Shown here: in pieces, positions 1 through 11,600 of the stretch
How the letters are laid out: each line of letters begins with the position of its first letter
Numbering within the stretch: position 1 is the stretch's first letter
Origin: Maylandia zebra
Lineage: Eukaryota > Chordata > Actinopteri > Cichliformes > Cichlidae
NCBI RefSeq assembly: GCF_041146795.1
Contig: NC_135173.1
Coordinates: forward strand, 55,790,865 to 55,854,864
Direction: 5' to 3'
DNA: 64,000 nucleotides
Notes under the pieces: generated by a model
What the model saw: only the letters and a program-made list of their open reading frames with translations
Told to the model about the DNA's origin: nothing
Databases searched by the model: none
Translations under genes and position numbers: made by a program

Positions 1-370
1 GCATGTCTTTCACATCTACAGGAAATGAACAGTATCTGAAAGTCACGTCCTGCAAAGAACTGACACAGGCCTGGGACGTGCATCTGGCCTAACAGTTGAT
101 CAAGCAACTGTTTCCCGAAGCCTTATCAGAGATACTCTCAGTGGGAGGGTGGCCGCCAGGAATCAATCTTAAGGATGGGAAACAGGCCAAACTGCACAAG
201 AACTGGATTGAAAATCAGTGCCAACATGTTTTATGAATTACTGGATCAAAATTTTACATCTTTAGTCATCAGTATGTATTGAGGAGCTAAAAACAGAAGT
301 ACAACAGTGAGTGTCTACAGTCATCTGTAAAACATGGTGGTGTCTTGGTCATGGTTTGGAGCTGCTGAGA
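1..370 (+). mobile_element. Degenerate Tc1-like transposase remnant (truncated by window edge)
   Basis: The stretch reads, with many stops and shifts, like the middle of a fish Tc1-type transposase. It has a GGRVAARN-like segment near 145-170, a segment resembling 'LHKNWxENQW' near 195-225, and the 'SVKHGGGS-MVWG' region near 320-365 (ATGGTGGTGTCTTGGTCATG). No open frame survives. It lies in jmy intron 2. The family assignment rests on word similarity only; the left end is outside the window and no inverted repeat is visible. Confidence 0.6.
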
Positions 371-522
371 AAGAAGTCCTTCAATATATGATTTATTTAA
401 TTAACTTTGAACTTAAACATTTAGACCACAAAGAAAAAATGAGAACTTCTATAACTAGTAAAAAAAACAATTAGATTAATTGCCTAATCAGCTAATTTAT
501 GTGCATAGAAATGTTTTCTCTT

Positions 523-956
523 AGCCCCTTTCCACTATTACCTACTCGGCTTGGCTCGGCTCAGTGTATAGGGTTTTCCATTAGATGGTATCAACAGACA
601 GGCTTCCACACATTGGCGAGTCACTGACTTCACTCCATGAGTCATGAGAGCGACTATGTCACAAAACCCGCCATTTTTGAAAATGGCTACACAAAAAAAA
701 AAAAAAAACCAACAACACCGCGGTCCCCAAGTTTGACGAAAAGCTGTACACCGAGCAGCAGGTATACCATCGCGTCGACGTCCTCCATTGTAGGGTTGTG
801 TGTGTCGCATGCAAATGGCATCACAGGACTTTCAAGAGCATTGGTGTAATGACCCCAGGCACATTAGGTGACATTCATATGTAATGAAAGCCACCAAAAC
901 CGAGCCAAGTCGAGTCCCTTCGAGTCGAGTTGAGTAGGTACTAGTGGAAAATGGCT
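523..956. mobile_element. MITE-like element with imperfect terminal inverted repeats
   Basis: The left end (AGCCCCTTTCCACTATTACC...) and the reverse complement of the right end (AGCCATTTTCCACTAGTACC...) match over about 35 bp. Both continue into CTCGG/CTCGA-rich subterminal sequence. The interior contains no transposase that I recognise. This architecture matches short non-autonomous DNA transposons common in fish genomes; PIF/Harbinger or ISL2EU-type is possible but unproven. No clean target-site duplication could be read at the borders. Confidence 0.55.
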
Positions 957-2956
957 TTTTGAGTCACAGGAAATTAAAACAAAGCTGCCTCGGTGACACA
1001 CTGAAGTAATGACAAAAGAAGTCGAGGAAATAAATGTTTTTCAGTGATGCAGGGCGGTGGAGAGGTGGAGCATAGATAAAAGAGCAGAAGAACTTAGCAG
1101 AGGTGAATCTAGTGTAGCATGTTGACAACTGTTGCCATGTTAGAATGAATACAATGTGAAACTGTAACTGGAGCTCACCATGGCACAAAACCATCTCTGC
1201 CATGCCACAGTGAAACCACATTTTTAATTCATGGCTGCCCTCTGACCTCCTGAGCAACAGGACACCCACGCTGGACTGCTCCGACATGCTACGGACAATG
1301 CACCGTTCACCAAAATGCCTGATGAGAGAACATTCATTCAATTTTCCATCAGCTTTTCGCTGTTTCTGGTAAGCTCAGATGTCTCCAGTTGAGAGCGTGA
1401 AACCCTTTAGCTGAAAATTCACAGCTGAGCAGTAACAATGGTCAAATTAATGATTAAACACATATATTCATACATCTCAGCTCCTAGTTTGTCAGCAATA
1501 TTCACTGCTTTCTGACATTTTACAGGCTAAACCATTTTAAAGTTAATTTAGGAAAAATAATGATCTCCAAGAAGATTAACCTAACTTTTAAGTACCAAAA
1601 AATATATCATGCGAGTATTAAATAATTTTTTTCCAATTCTCTCTAATGTGTAATACCTCTACCTGACAAGATTACACCTTACTTAGATTACTTTCAGACA
1701 GTCATTTCCGCTTATGTGATTCCATCTGATTATGTTAGCTTTGTATATGAATGGCAGTCTGGTCACTTTTCAGTAAAGGTTAAACATGCATCACTTTAAA
1801 CTTTCAATACATCCTGAGTCTGAATGCACGTAGTCACATTAACAGCATGCACAGAGCTCTCCTCTATCTTCAGTTGATTAGCTCACAAGGGGACAATTTT
1901 TTTTTTAGAGAAATCATCATCATGTCAGGGGCAAAAAAGAAAGGAAAATAAACTGTTAGACTGTTTATTAAATATCCGGCTACTTCAACATTTGCAAACA
2001 TATAAACAGAGTGAAAAAGATGGTTTGCTTGCTTTTAGTTGCCACATCCACTCACAGGCCTCTATTCTAACTATCACAGATTTAAGACGTTATCAAATAA
2101 AGCTTTACAATTTCAATAAGGAGAACAGAGTCTGGCTAATGAAACTCTTTCTGTTCTTTGGAATCTCATGTACAGAACATTATATACTGCAAGTACTATG
2201 CATGGTTACATTACTGTTGCAGGAACGCTTACATGAAGCCATAAAAGTGACATGTCTGAATAACAGGACGTCACCATTTAACAGACTGATGAAACCAGCA
2301 TTGTTGTTTATTTAAAAGGGCTCCGCTGTAACATTGCAGCATGTAGGTCCTTGAAGCACTTTGGTCTTTTCACAATAACCTCATACATGCCATGTGTATT
2401 ACTGCATTCACACTTGCAGATGAGGTCAGAACAGGTTATAATACTAGCACCCGTCTGCCTTTTTCCTCCTCATCTTTACGACAACAAGCAGGATGCAAAC
2501 TGCATGTAAGTGACAATCTCCTATGTGCTGATTCCCTCTTACACCTCTTCCCCTTTCTTCACAAAGGAGAGAATCTCCACAAACCCCTGACTCATCAGTT
2601 TGAAAAAAGCCCGCTCCCTTTAGTCTGTGTCAAGGTATCATTTGCATACAGCTTTGTTTTCAGCCGTTGGATCGCCCTGAAGGGAGCAGGTGGTACAGCT
2701 GGAAAAACTTGGGCACATGAAGCACATGGAGAAAATAAAAAAGGTTTGAGGTAAAAGTTGAAATAGTTGCATTCATTAGACACTACATTAAAGTTCAGGT
2801 TTAACATCATACCACACACAGACTACCAAACAAATGCTGAAGGATTTGTTTTCAGCAATGTAGCAGATCTATAAAACCTGAGGAATTAAAAGAAAGTAAC
2901 AGAAAGTCCGACTCTCAGACTCTCGCTGATTGTAAAACACCTGAAAAATCTTGGGG

Positions 2957-3031
2957 TAAAAAAAAAAAAAAAAAGGAAGAAGAAGAAGAACAAGAAGAAG
3001 AACAAGAAGAACAAGAAGAACAAGAAGAGAG
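2957..3031. repeat. Poly-A followed by GAA/GAACAA microsatellite
   Basis: A run of about 18 A is followed by imperfect AAG/AAC triplets (GAAGAAGAAC units). It is a simple sequence repeat and the reverse strand is pure pyrimidine. Confidence 0.9.
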
Positions 3032-4179
3032 AAATGTAATCTTAGGAAAACATTTTGATGTTTACCTGTTTTTATTTATCTATTTTATTCACAATCACAA
3101 ATTCTCTATTTCATATTTCAACAGTTAAAGCAATATTATAAACATTACTATGTAGTATATAAAAATGCTGTCATGGGCTAAGCTTGCCACATGCTGGACT
3201 ACATTTCCCATAATGCAATTCATAAGCTCTTTAATTCAACAAAACGCCATGCTTTTACAGCCCCACCTACCCACCCACAGCACAACAGTTTGTATTGCAG
3301 CATTGTAGTAATCTACACAAAAATGTACAAAATGTCAGTGAAGGCTTCACACTTTGCACAGTTCATCAGAAACACATTGCTTATTTCTACTGATTTTTTT
3401 TTCCACAGCATAAACCAGACTGCTAATCTTAAAACATAAGACTGCCAACACAGCTTAAAGGATTAGTTAATCTGCATTAATGGGTTACACAACTTATAAG
3501 CAAAAAATATTCACTGGTCATGGCCGGTTGTGTCAAATGTAAAATATTCACAATTTTTACTATTTTCTACCTTTTTTTCCTTGGTGCTTTGCACTCTCTT
3601 GCTCAAAAGCAAGATACAAAAAATATAAATAACTAATTGGCTATAGCAAAATACCAGAAGCTTTGAAAGATAAAATACTTCTCTTAAATTTGAAAAAAGA
3701 AATCTGTAGATTTACTGATTCAGAAATATTTTTCTTATTGTCAATAAATAAAAAAGACCATCAATCAATGACGTGTTAGCCCTCCTCTAAAAACAGGTTG
3801 CGAAAAGAAAGATTTTTAGTAACACTAACTTTACACTTTATTTACAGGAAACTATTTTAGGTTATAGATAAATCCATAAAGCCTTTGGTAGCTGGACATT
3901 TATAACAACAAACTACAGTTTATATTTGACTCAGTTCCACTAAGTGCAACACTGATGTGTTTTTAATATATCTGACAACAGTGGAGCTTTGCGTACAGCG
4001 AGTAGAAAAATGTACTAACACTTAAAATTTAGATTTCTTTTTTCCTTTTTTCCTAACTATTGCAAATATTTAGACTTCTCCTTAAAAAAAAGTGCAAAGG
4101 GGAAAACAGTGAAATATCTCACTTAACATCAGCATCTGCCCAAGAACCATCATAACACACACACAGAAATCCCACCCAA

Positions 4180-4218
<39 letters not shown>
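4180..4218. repeat. (CA)n microsatellite
   Basis: About 19 uninterrupted AC dinucleotides, preceded by a shorter ACACAC run near 4,155. It is likely to be length-polymorphic. Confidence 0.95.
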
Positions 4219-4221
<3 letters not shown>

Positions 4222-5446
4222 TGTTGTTAGTGACAAGATGCCGAATAAGCATGCTGTGAAAGGCATGTTGACAATGTAAAATACTCACAGCCCAACTGTG
4301 GGTGAAAGACTGAGACAGTCTATGAAAGAGAACAAAAGACAGGTAGAGAGATAGTAATAGGGACTGTATGGGACATTATTTCTATTGTCCATTAAATTAA
4401 TGTCCATGAAACGAAATGTGCTTATCAGTGTAGACTGACTCTGTTTAGAAATTAATGGCAATTATTTACAAACATTCACCAATCTGTCTGACAGTGTTTG
4501 CAATCAGTCTGAGCTAGACCACAACTATTTGGATACAGGATGACTCCCAAGAGACAACCCAGGCAGTCGCCTTGTGATCAAAAGTCAGGGATGCTGCATG
4601 ACCAGTCTGTGGGCAATCAGGTGATCACCCTGACCACTTGCAATTTGTGGCTGAATGTAAAGAAATTCAATCACAGCAACCTGACCTAGTTGCAAGACAG
4701 TTGTTGTCCTATTTTTACTCTAGCTAACTTCTAGTCTGATTGTCTTGGTTGAAAATATGAACTATCATATTAGTGAGAAATCAGCTGACTTATCCAATTT
4801 TCTATTGAATTTCAATGTTATGTATATCACTTCTTATCCGCTGAGCTTTTGGACAAGTGTACGAGAAGCAGCTAGAACTCTGACCTACTGACTGAGCAGG
4901 CATGTGCCTCCTCCTCTCCATGAAGTCTGTGAGACAGTAGGGATTAGTCTGTGGATTTACTTCCCTTTCCAAGCCTAATGAAGAAAAGCAACAAAGACAG
5001 AGCAGAGAAAGAGAGTGGGAAACAGAAGGCTGTGCTGAGGCTGCAGAATTACTGAGTGGTTTAGTGACTGCTGCAATAATACTTATGCTGGTTAAGCTGC
5101 TCTGCGCTGGGGGAAAGCCTCTCTGCTGATCCTCTGACCTCCACAGCCCCCAGTAGCAAATGCATAGCGCAGAGCGGCTACTACCCAACCATCAATACCA
5201 CTGCACCCAGCCTAAACACCTAACACTGCTGGTCAATGCACTTGGCTTAGAAGTGTAGGCTCATCATGCAGCGGTTCAGGGATCGTTTTCCAGCACTAAT
5301 CAAACCATAGCAACAGCACTTTAACTGCTAACATGCACCACTGTAGAGCACGCCGACCAGTTAGTCGGCAATAGCTAGTGCTAAACCTACTTAAATCAAG
5401 TCCCTCAAACAGATGGTATTTGTATCAGTGTGCCTGTGTGTATTAC

Positions 5447-5620
5447 CTTAATCTGCTGTCGGCGCAACATTGCCAGTTCCCTCATGTCCCTGAAGGGCTG
5501 AAGCAGGTAGTGATAGAGCTGAGTTGTGGCTTCCAGCAGCTCTCCATACGCTTCGTCCTCCTCCGGGTACACCTGCAGCAGCTCCACCATGCTGTCCATC
5601 GCTTTGTGTTTATCCAGCAC
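5447..5620 (-). CDS. jmy: jmy exon 2
   Basis: Acceptor CAG at 5623-5621 and donor GTAATA after AAG at 5449-5447; 174 nt, exactly 58 codons. The encoded DEAYGELLEATTQLYHYLLQ segment is strongly JMY-like, and the exon joins exon 1 in frame (RMQE|VLDKHK). Confidence 0.9.
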
Positions 5621-8600
5621 CTGGAGGTAAAATGTGCATTGAACAGTATAGTCAGACAAACAGTCCACACAGTGAAAAATACTGCACTGGAGTAAAAGGT
5701 TGCTGATGCGAGAAATCTCTTTAATAAATTCCACAATAATAACCCAAAAGACGAAACATTTCAGGCTTTACAAAGCCCTAGTGGTTGCCAGTAAAGACCA
5801 AAATCTAGACTAAAAGTGCCACAAATAATAGTTTTATAGTTTTTACAGGCTTGTTAACCACTAATTACTGTACTCTGTAGCTTTTAGCTGGGTGTAAATA
5901 CAGGGAGTGCAGAATTATTAGGCAAATGAGTATTTTGTCCACATCATCCTCTTCATGCATGTTGTCCTACTCCAAGCTGTATAGGCTCGAAAGCCTACTA
6001 CCAATTAAGCATATTAGGTAATGTGCATCTCTGTAATGAGAAGGGGTGTGGTCTAATGACATCAACACCCTATATCAGGTGTGCATAATTATTAGGCAAC
6101 GTCCTTTCCTTTGGCAAAATGGGTCAAAAGAAGGACTTGACAGGCTCAGAAAAGTCAAAAATAGTGAGATATCTTGCAGAGGGATGCAGCAGTCTCAAAA
6201 TTGCAAAGCTTCTGAAGCGTGATCATCGAACAATCAAGCGTTTCATTCAAAATAGTCAACAGGGTCGCAAGAAGCGTGTGGAAAAACCAAGGCGCAAAAT
6301 AACTGCCCATGAACTGAGAAAAGTCAAGCGTGCAGCTGCCAAGATGCCACTTGCCACCAGTTTGGCCATATTTCAGAGCTGCAACATCACTGGAGTGCCC
6401 AAAAGCACAAGGTGTGCAATACTCAGAGACATGGCCAAGGTAAGAAAGGCTGAAAGACGACCACCACTGAACAAGACACACAAGCTGAAACGTCAAGACT
6501 GGGCCAAGAAATATCTCAAGACTGGTTTTTCTAAGGTTTTATGGACTGATGAAATGAGAGTGAATCTTGATGGGCCAGATGGATGGGCCCGTGGCTGGAT
6601 TGGTAAAGGGCAGAGAGCTCCAGTCCGACTCAGATGCCAGCAAGGTGGAGGTGGAGTACTGGTTTGGGCTGGTATCATCAAAGATGAGCTTGTGGGGCCT
6701 TTTCGGGTTGAGGATGGAGTCAAGCTCAACTCCCAGTCCTACTGCCAGTTTCTGGAAGACACCTTCTTCAAGCAGTGGTACAGGAAGAAGTCTGCATCCT
6801 TCAAGAAAAACATGATTTTCATGCAGGACAATGCTCCATCACACGCGTCCAAGTACTCCACAGCGTGGCTGGCAAGAAAGGGTATAAAAGAAGAAAAACT
6901 AATGACATGGCCTCCTTGTTCACCTGATCTGAACCCCATTGAGAACCTGTGGTCCATCATCAAATGTGAGATTTACAAGGAGGGAAAACAGTACACCTCT
7001 CTGAACAGTGTCTGGGAGGCTGTGGTTGCTGCTGCACGCAATGTTGATGGTGAACAGATCAAAACACTGACAGAATCCATGGATGGCAGGCTTTTGAGTG
7101 TCCTTGCAAAGAAAGGTGGCTATATTGGTCGCTGATTTGTTTTTGTTTTGTTTTTGAATGTCAGAAATGTATATTTGTGAATGTGGAGATGTTATATTGG
7201 TGTCACTGGTAAAAATAAATAATTGAAATGGGTATATATTTGTTTTTTGTTAAGTTGCCTAATAATTATGCACAGTAATAGTCACCTGCACACACAGATA
7301 TCCCCCTAAAATAGCTAAAACTAAAAACAAACTAAAAACTACTTCCAAAAACATTCAGCTTTGATATTAATGAGTTTTTTGGGTTCATTGAGAACATGGT
7401 TGTTGTTCAATAATAATATTATTCCTCAAAAATACAACTTGCCTAATAATTCTGCACTCCCTGTATAGTTAAATCAATAGTTAGTCAATCAGCAACAGAT
7501 TTAATGATTAAATAGTGACTTAAATCTTTTTTTTTCTTTTTTTTTTTTAAGTAAAATTCTCTAAGTTGACTGGTTTCAGTTAAGGTGAATATTTGCTGGT
7601 TTCCTGATAGTAAAGTGAGTCTTTGGGGCCTTTAGCTCTATTACAGATCACCCAAAATACCTGAGAAAGTATCGGGCAGATATATTAGTAATGACACTGT
7701 TAGTCGTCCCTAATTTTCAGCAAGCATCACTCAAACCTGAGTGCATGGTGTATTTGTATTTGTTAAAGCTCTTAAGCTGTTTATCAGGTGCATGTTAGTG
7801 GGTGAAAAGAGCACCAGGACAGTGTATGAAAAATATCACCAGTGGGTTTTTTTTTTTTAATGACTGGATATGTGACCTATAAAATCAGCATGTGTATTAA
7901 ATGGAGCAGGAGAAACCTGGTTATTCACATATCTATTTACATAGTAGATTTCTGATATTCTGTGTGCACCCATGTGTTGACTTCTCACCATCACAACCAC
8001 TATCTTATTCACCCACAGAGACAGATCGGAACCAAGGATAAGAAGTTAATTATCCACTGTGTCCTGGTCCCGATTAGTACTACAAGTAACACAGGCACGT
8101 TTCTGAAAAGCAGAATGTGTACGTGTCTGCATGTTAGTCTGCTCAATAAAATACACAAAGATACCATGATTTCATATAACTAACATACTTGGAAAATATA
8201 CCAACACACCTATTTGTCAGTCTACTTGTCCTGCAACTGGTGCATTGAGGACATTGGAAAGTTGTGTGAGCTCAGAAATATGTGCATGTTAGAAAAATTT
8301 GAACATTATCATTAAAAGCTTTAAATTGATTGTAATTTAATGCCAATGACATGCATCTTTTCATAATTAGGCATGTCATTTTGACTCTTTATAGATATTT
8401 TGGTCTAAGTAGTTTGAGTACTGAATTATTACTCAACTACAGTCCTGTGACAAAGTCTCAAATGACCCTAATTTCTGTATATTTTGCTAGGAGAATGGGA
8501 AATTGTTGCAAACATACATGGAAATACACTACAGAAGCAAATCGGAAAATCAAGATTGTATGACCATCTTTATTCAACATAGACTGAACTCGCTTATGCA

Positions 8601-11600
8601 AACCTTCAGGTAATGTCTTCAAGAAATAGTTCTCTAGGCTTCTTGAAGGACATCCAAATCTCTTCTTTGGACCTTGACTGCCTTTTGTTGTGTTCAGAGC
8701 TGTGCAGCCAGTCAGACACTTTCCAGATAGTACTGCATGGTTTGATCAAAATATGGCACTTTACAATACTGATAAAAACCTGCTGCCACTGATTTTCAGT
8801 TCTTATGCAATTTCGCTTATCTCAGCCTTTCCTTCTAATTTACCTTAAGAAGGGCTTCTTGACAGTCACAACTGAGACCATTTCTGATATTCCGTTTCTG
8901 ATATTCCGTTCACCAAGTTTCCAGCTAATAGCTCTTTGGGAATCATTGTTTTCTATATTCTATACCTATACTGGGAACAAATTCTGTGTTTTTGTGATAG
9001 TGTACTTGTAACAACAGTTTAAAATTGGCTCTTTGCTAGGTTATCTGTCATTTGTAGATAGGCTTTTTTGTCTGAAGGACAAGGATAAATGTAAAGTGGC
9101 TTAATAAACCAACACAAAAGAAAAACACTTCTCTGAAGTGGTCAAGTGCAAGGGCTGGACTGGAAAGAAGTGACAAAGCAGACAATGTCCAAGGAAAAAC
9201 TTTGAAAGACCTTCAAAAAACTGGTAAAACTTTGTTCCAAAATACTTAACCTTCCTCTTACATTAGGGTCGGCAGTGGCCCGTTTTTAGGTTTTAAATGC
9301 ATAAAAGTGGATATTAAATTTGTTTATTTCAACAAGACATTAGACTTTGTCAGGAATCTCCATTTAAACAAAACAAAACAAAAAACTGAATTTAACTAAA
9401 TTATAAAAAAGTTCTGGTGAAAATGATGACCTTTGTGTGTTGGGGTTGGTTTCGACACAGTTATAATATAAGACTATAAAACTAAAAAGTTTTATGATTT
9501 CGGTTTTAGTGCTAAAACTGAAATCATAAACACACTCTGAGCTCTCCCACACTATCAGAGAGAGAGAGAGTACACATCTCCAGTTTGTAGCATACAAAAA
9601 TAAGAAGATTTACAATAAGCCAAACTCTTGATCGTATCTTTGCTAAAGATGAGAGGACACAAAAAGCATAGCAATATAATTGACCATCTTTCTGAGGACA
9701 ATAGATTATCAACCAGAGGACAAAGATACATCTGATGATGTCGTCACATGTGCTAGAGCTGCTCTCACTTCTGCTGAAACATACAAATCCAGAAGTGTTG
9801 ACATATCTCCATCCATCCATCCATCTTCATCCGCTTTATCGGGGGCCGGGTCGCAGGGGCAGCAGCCTAAGCAGAGAAGCCCAGAACTCCCTCTCCCCAG
9901 CCACCTCCTCCAGCTTATCCGGGGGAACACCAAGGCGTTCCCAGGCCAGCCGAGAGATATAATCTCTCCAGCGTGTCCTGGGTCTGCCCTGGGGCCTCCT
10001 CCCGGTGGGACATGCCCGGAACACCAACCCCAGGAGGCATCCTTGTCAGATGCCCAAACCACCTCAGCTGGCTCCTTTCAATGTGGAGCAGCAGCGGCTC
10101 TACTCTGAGCCCCTCCCGGATGGCCAAACTTCTAACCCTATCTCTAAGGGAGAGGCCAGCCACCCTTCGGAGGAAGCTCATTTCCGCCTCTTGTATCCGC
10201 GATTTCGTTCTTTCGGTCACTACCCACAGCTCGTGGCCATAGGTGAGGGTAGGGACGTAGATCGACCGGTAAATTGAGAGCTTTGCTTTTACACTCAGCT
10301 CCCTCTTCACCACGATGGACCGGTGTAGCGTCCGTATCACTGCAGCCGCCGCACCAATCCGTCTGTCGATCTCCAGCTCCCTTCTCCCATCACTCGCGAA
10401 CAAGACCCCGAGATACTTGAACTCCTCCACTTGGGGCAGGAACTTGTCCTGACCTGGAGTGGGCACTCCACCCTTTTCCGGCTGAGAACCATGGCCTCAG
10501 ATTTGGAGGTGCTGATCCTCATTCCCGCTGCTTCACACTCGGCTGTGAACCGTTCCAGTGCGAGCTGGAGGCCATCACCCGATGAAGCCAACAGAACCAC
10601 ATCATCCGCGAAAAGCAGTTGTTGTTGACAAAAGCAGTTGTTGACATATCTTTTTAGTCCAATAACTCCTGGCTTACATGGTAGGGTAATTGCTACACAT
10701 GTCATCAAAGTGACGCCTGGGATTACCTGGTTTGCTGTGACAAGAATAAGTGACATCAAGACACGTTTTGATCCGTTTATGCCATTGTCATTTTTTGAAG
10801 GAAAAAAAAGTCCATGGCAACATTTGGAATGGCATTGATGAGAATACCTGGATGCCTATAATGGTGTTCTTCTTGCTGGTGTGTACAGATCCAGTAATGA
10901 GAACACTGATAGTCTTAGGGACACATCAACAGGCAGAACTATTTTCCAGACTACAATGTCACTTCAGACCTTCGGAATAATATCAAGAGTCCTCAGACTT
11001 TACAACACCGATACTAGAGCAACATCTGACAAGCTTGTTCCCATTAGGAACGGATGCAGGTCTTTCCACTGACTGATGTTCAACCCTGAGGTGACAGTAG
11101 ATGAACATTTTGCCCCTTCCCATGACAAATGCACCTTCTGGCAATACATGCCCAGTAAGTCAGGTAATATGACATTTTGTGATGTGATGCAAAAACTAGC
11201 TATGCATAGAACTGTGGAAGATGCGGAAAAGGAAAACCAGTGAGTGGCATCCCTGAGAAAATTCAGGGAAAACATCTAATCTTTGATACGATAACTGGAC
11301 TGCAGGGGTCACAATGTGACAAATTCTTTACCATCTATGATACTGGACAAGAACTATCTGCCACAGATAAAAACAATACAGGTATAAAAGCTACTTTTGG
11401 CTGCTCCTTTATTCACCAGGGGTTGCCATAGTAGGTAGCTCCCATGTTTGATTTGGCAGATGTTTATACCAAATGCCCTTTCTGACACAACCCCCAAGAG
11501 GTTTGTGTTTCCCTTTGAAACAAAAAAATGGTATAGGTATGATTACAACTAAGAGAGCCATTGAAAAGAAAAAAGAAATCCCTCTATAACATGTAATGTC

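Larger units (their letters stand above)
1..5446 (-). other. jmy: jmy intron 2 (partial)
   Basis: This is non-coding sequence downstream of jmy exon 2. I looked on the minus strand for the next jmy coding exon (the stretch following the RRQQIK motif) and did not find it, so the intron runs off the left edge. It holds a Tc1 remnant (1-370), a MITE-like element (523-956), a GAA-rich tract and a CA microsatellite. The interval 960-2,950 and most of 3,040-5,440 shows nothing I recognise; the open frames there are short and lack family motifs. Confidence 0.7.

Noticed and set aside
2957..3031. Regularly spaced repeat resembling an array
   Set aside because: It is a simple GAA/GAACAA microsatellite without spacers; CRISPR arrays are not expected in a fish genome.
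4802..5188. 128-codon minus-strand frame in jmy intron 2, checked as a possible jmy exon
   Set aside because: The translation has no resemblance to the JMY coiled coil and lacks suitable splice sites.
9680..10277. Plus-strand open frames of 75-142 codons
   Set aside because: They are antisense to the Rex3 reverse-transcriptase sequence.
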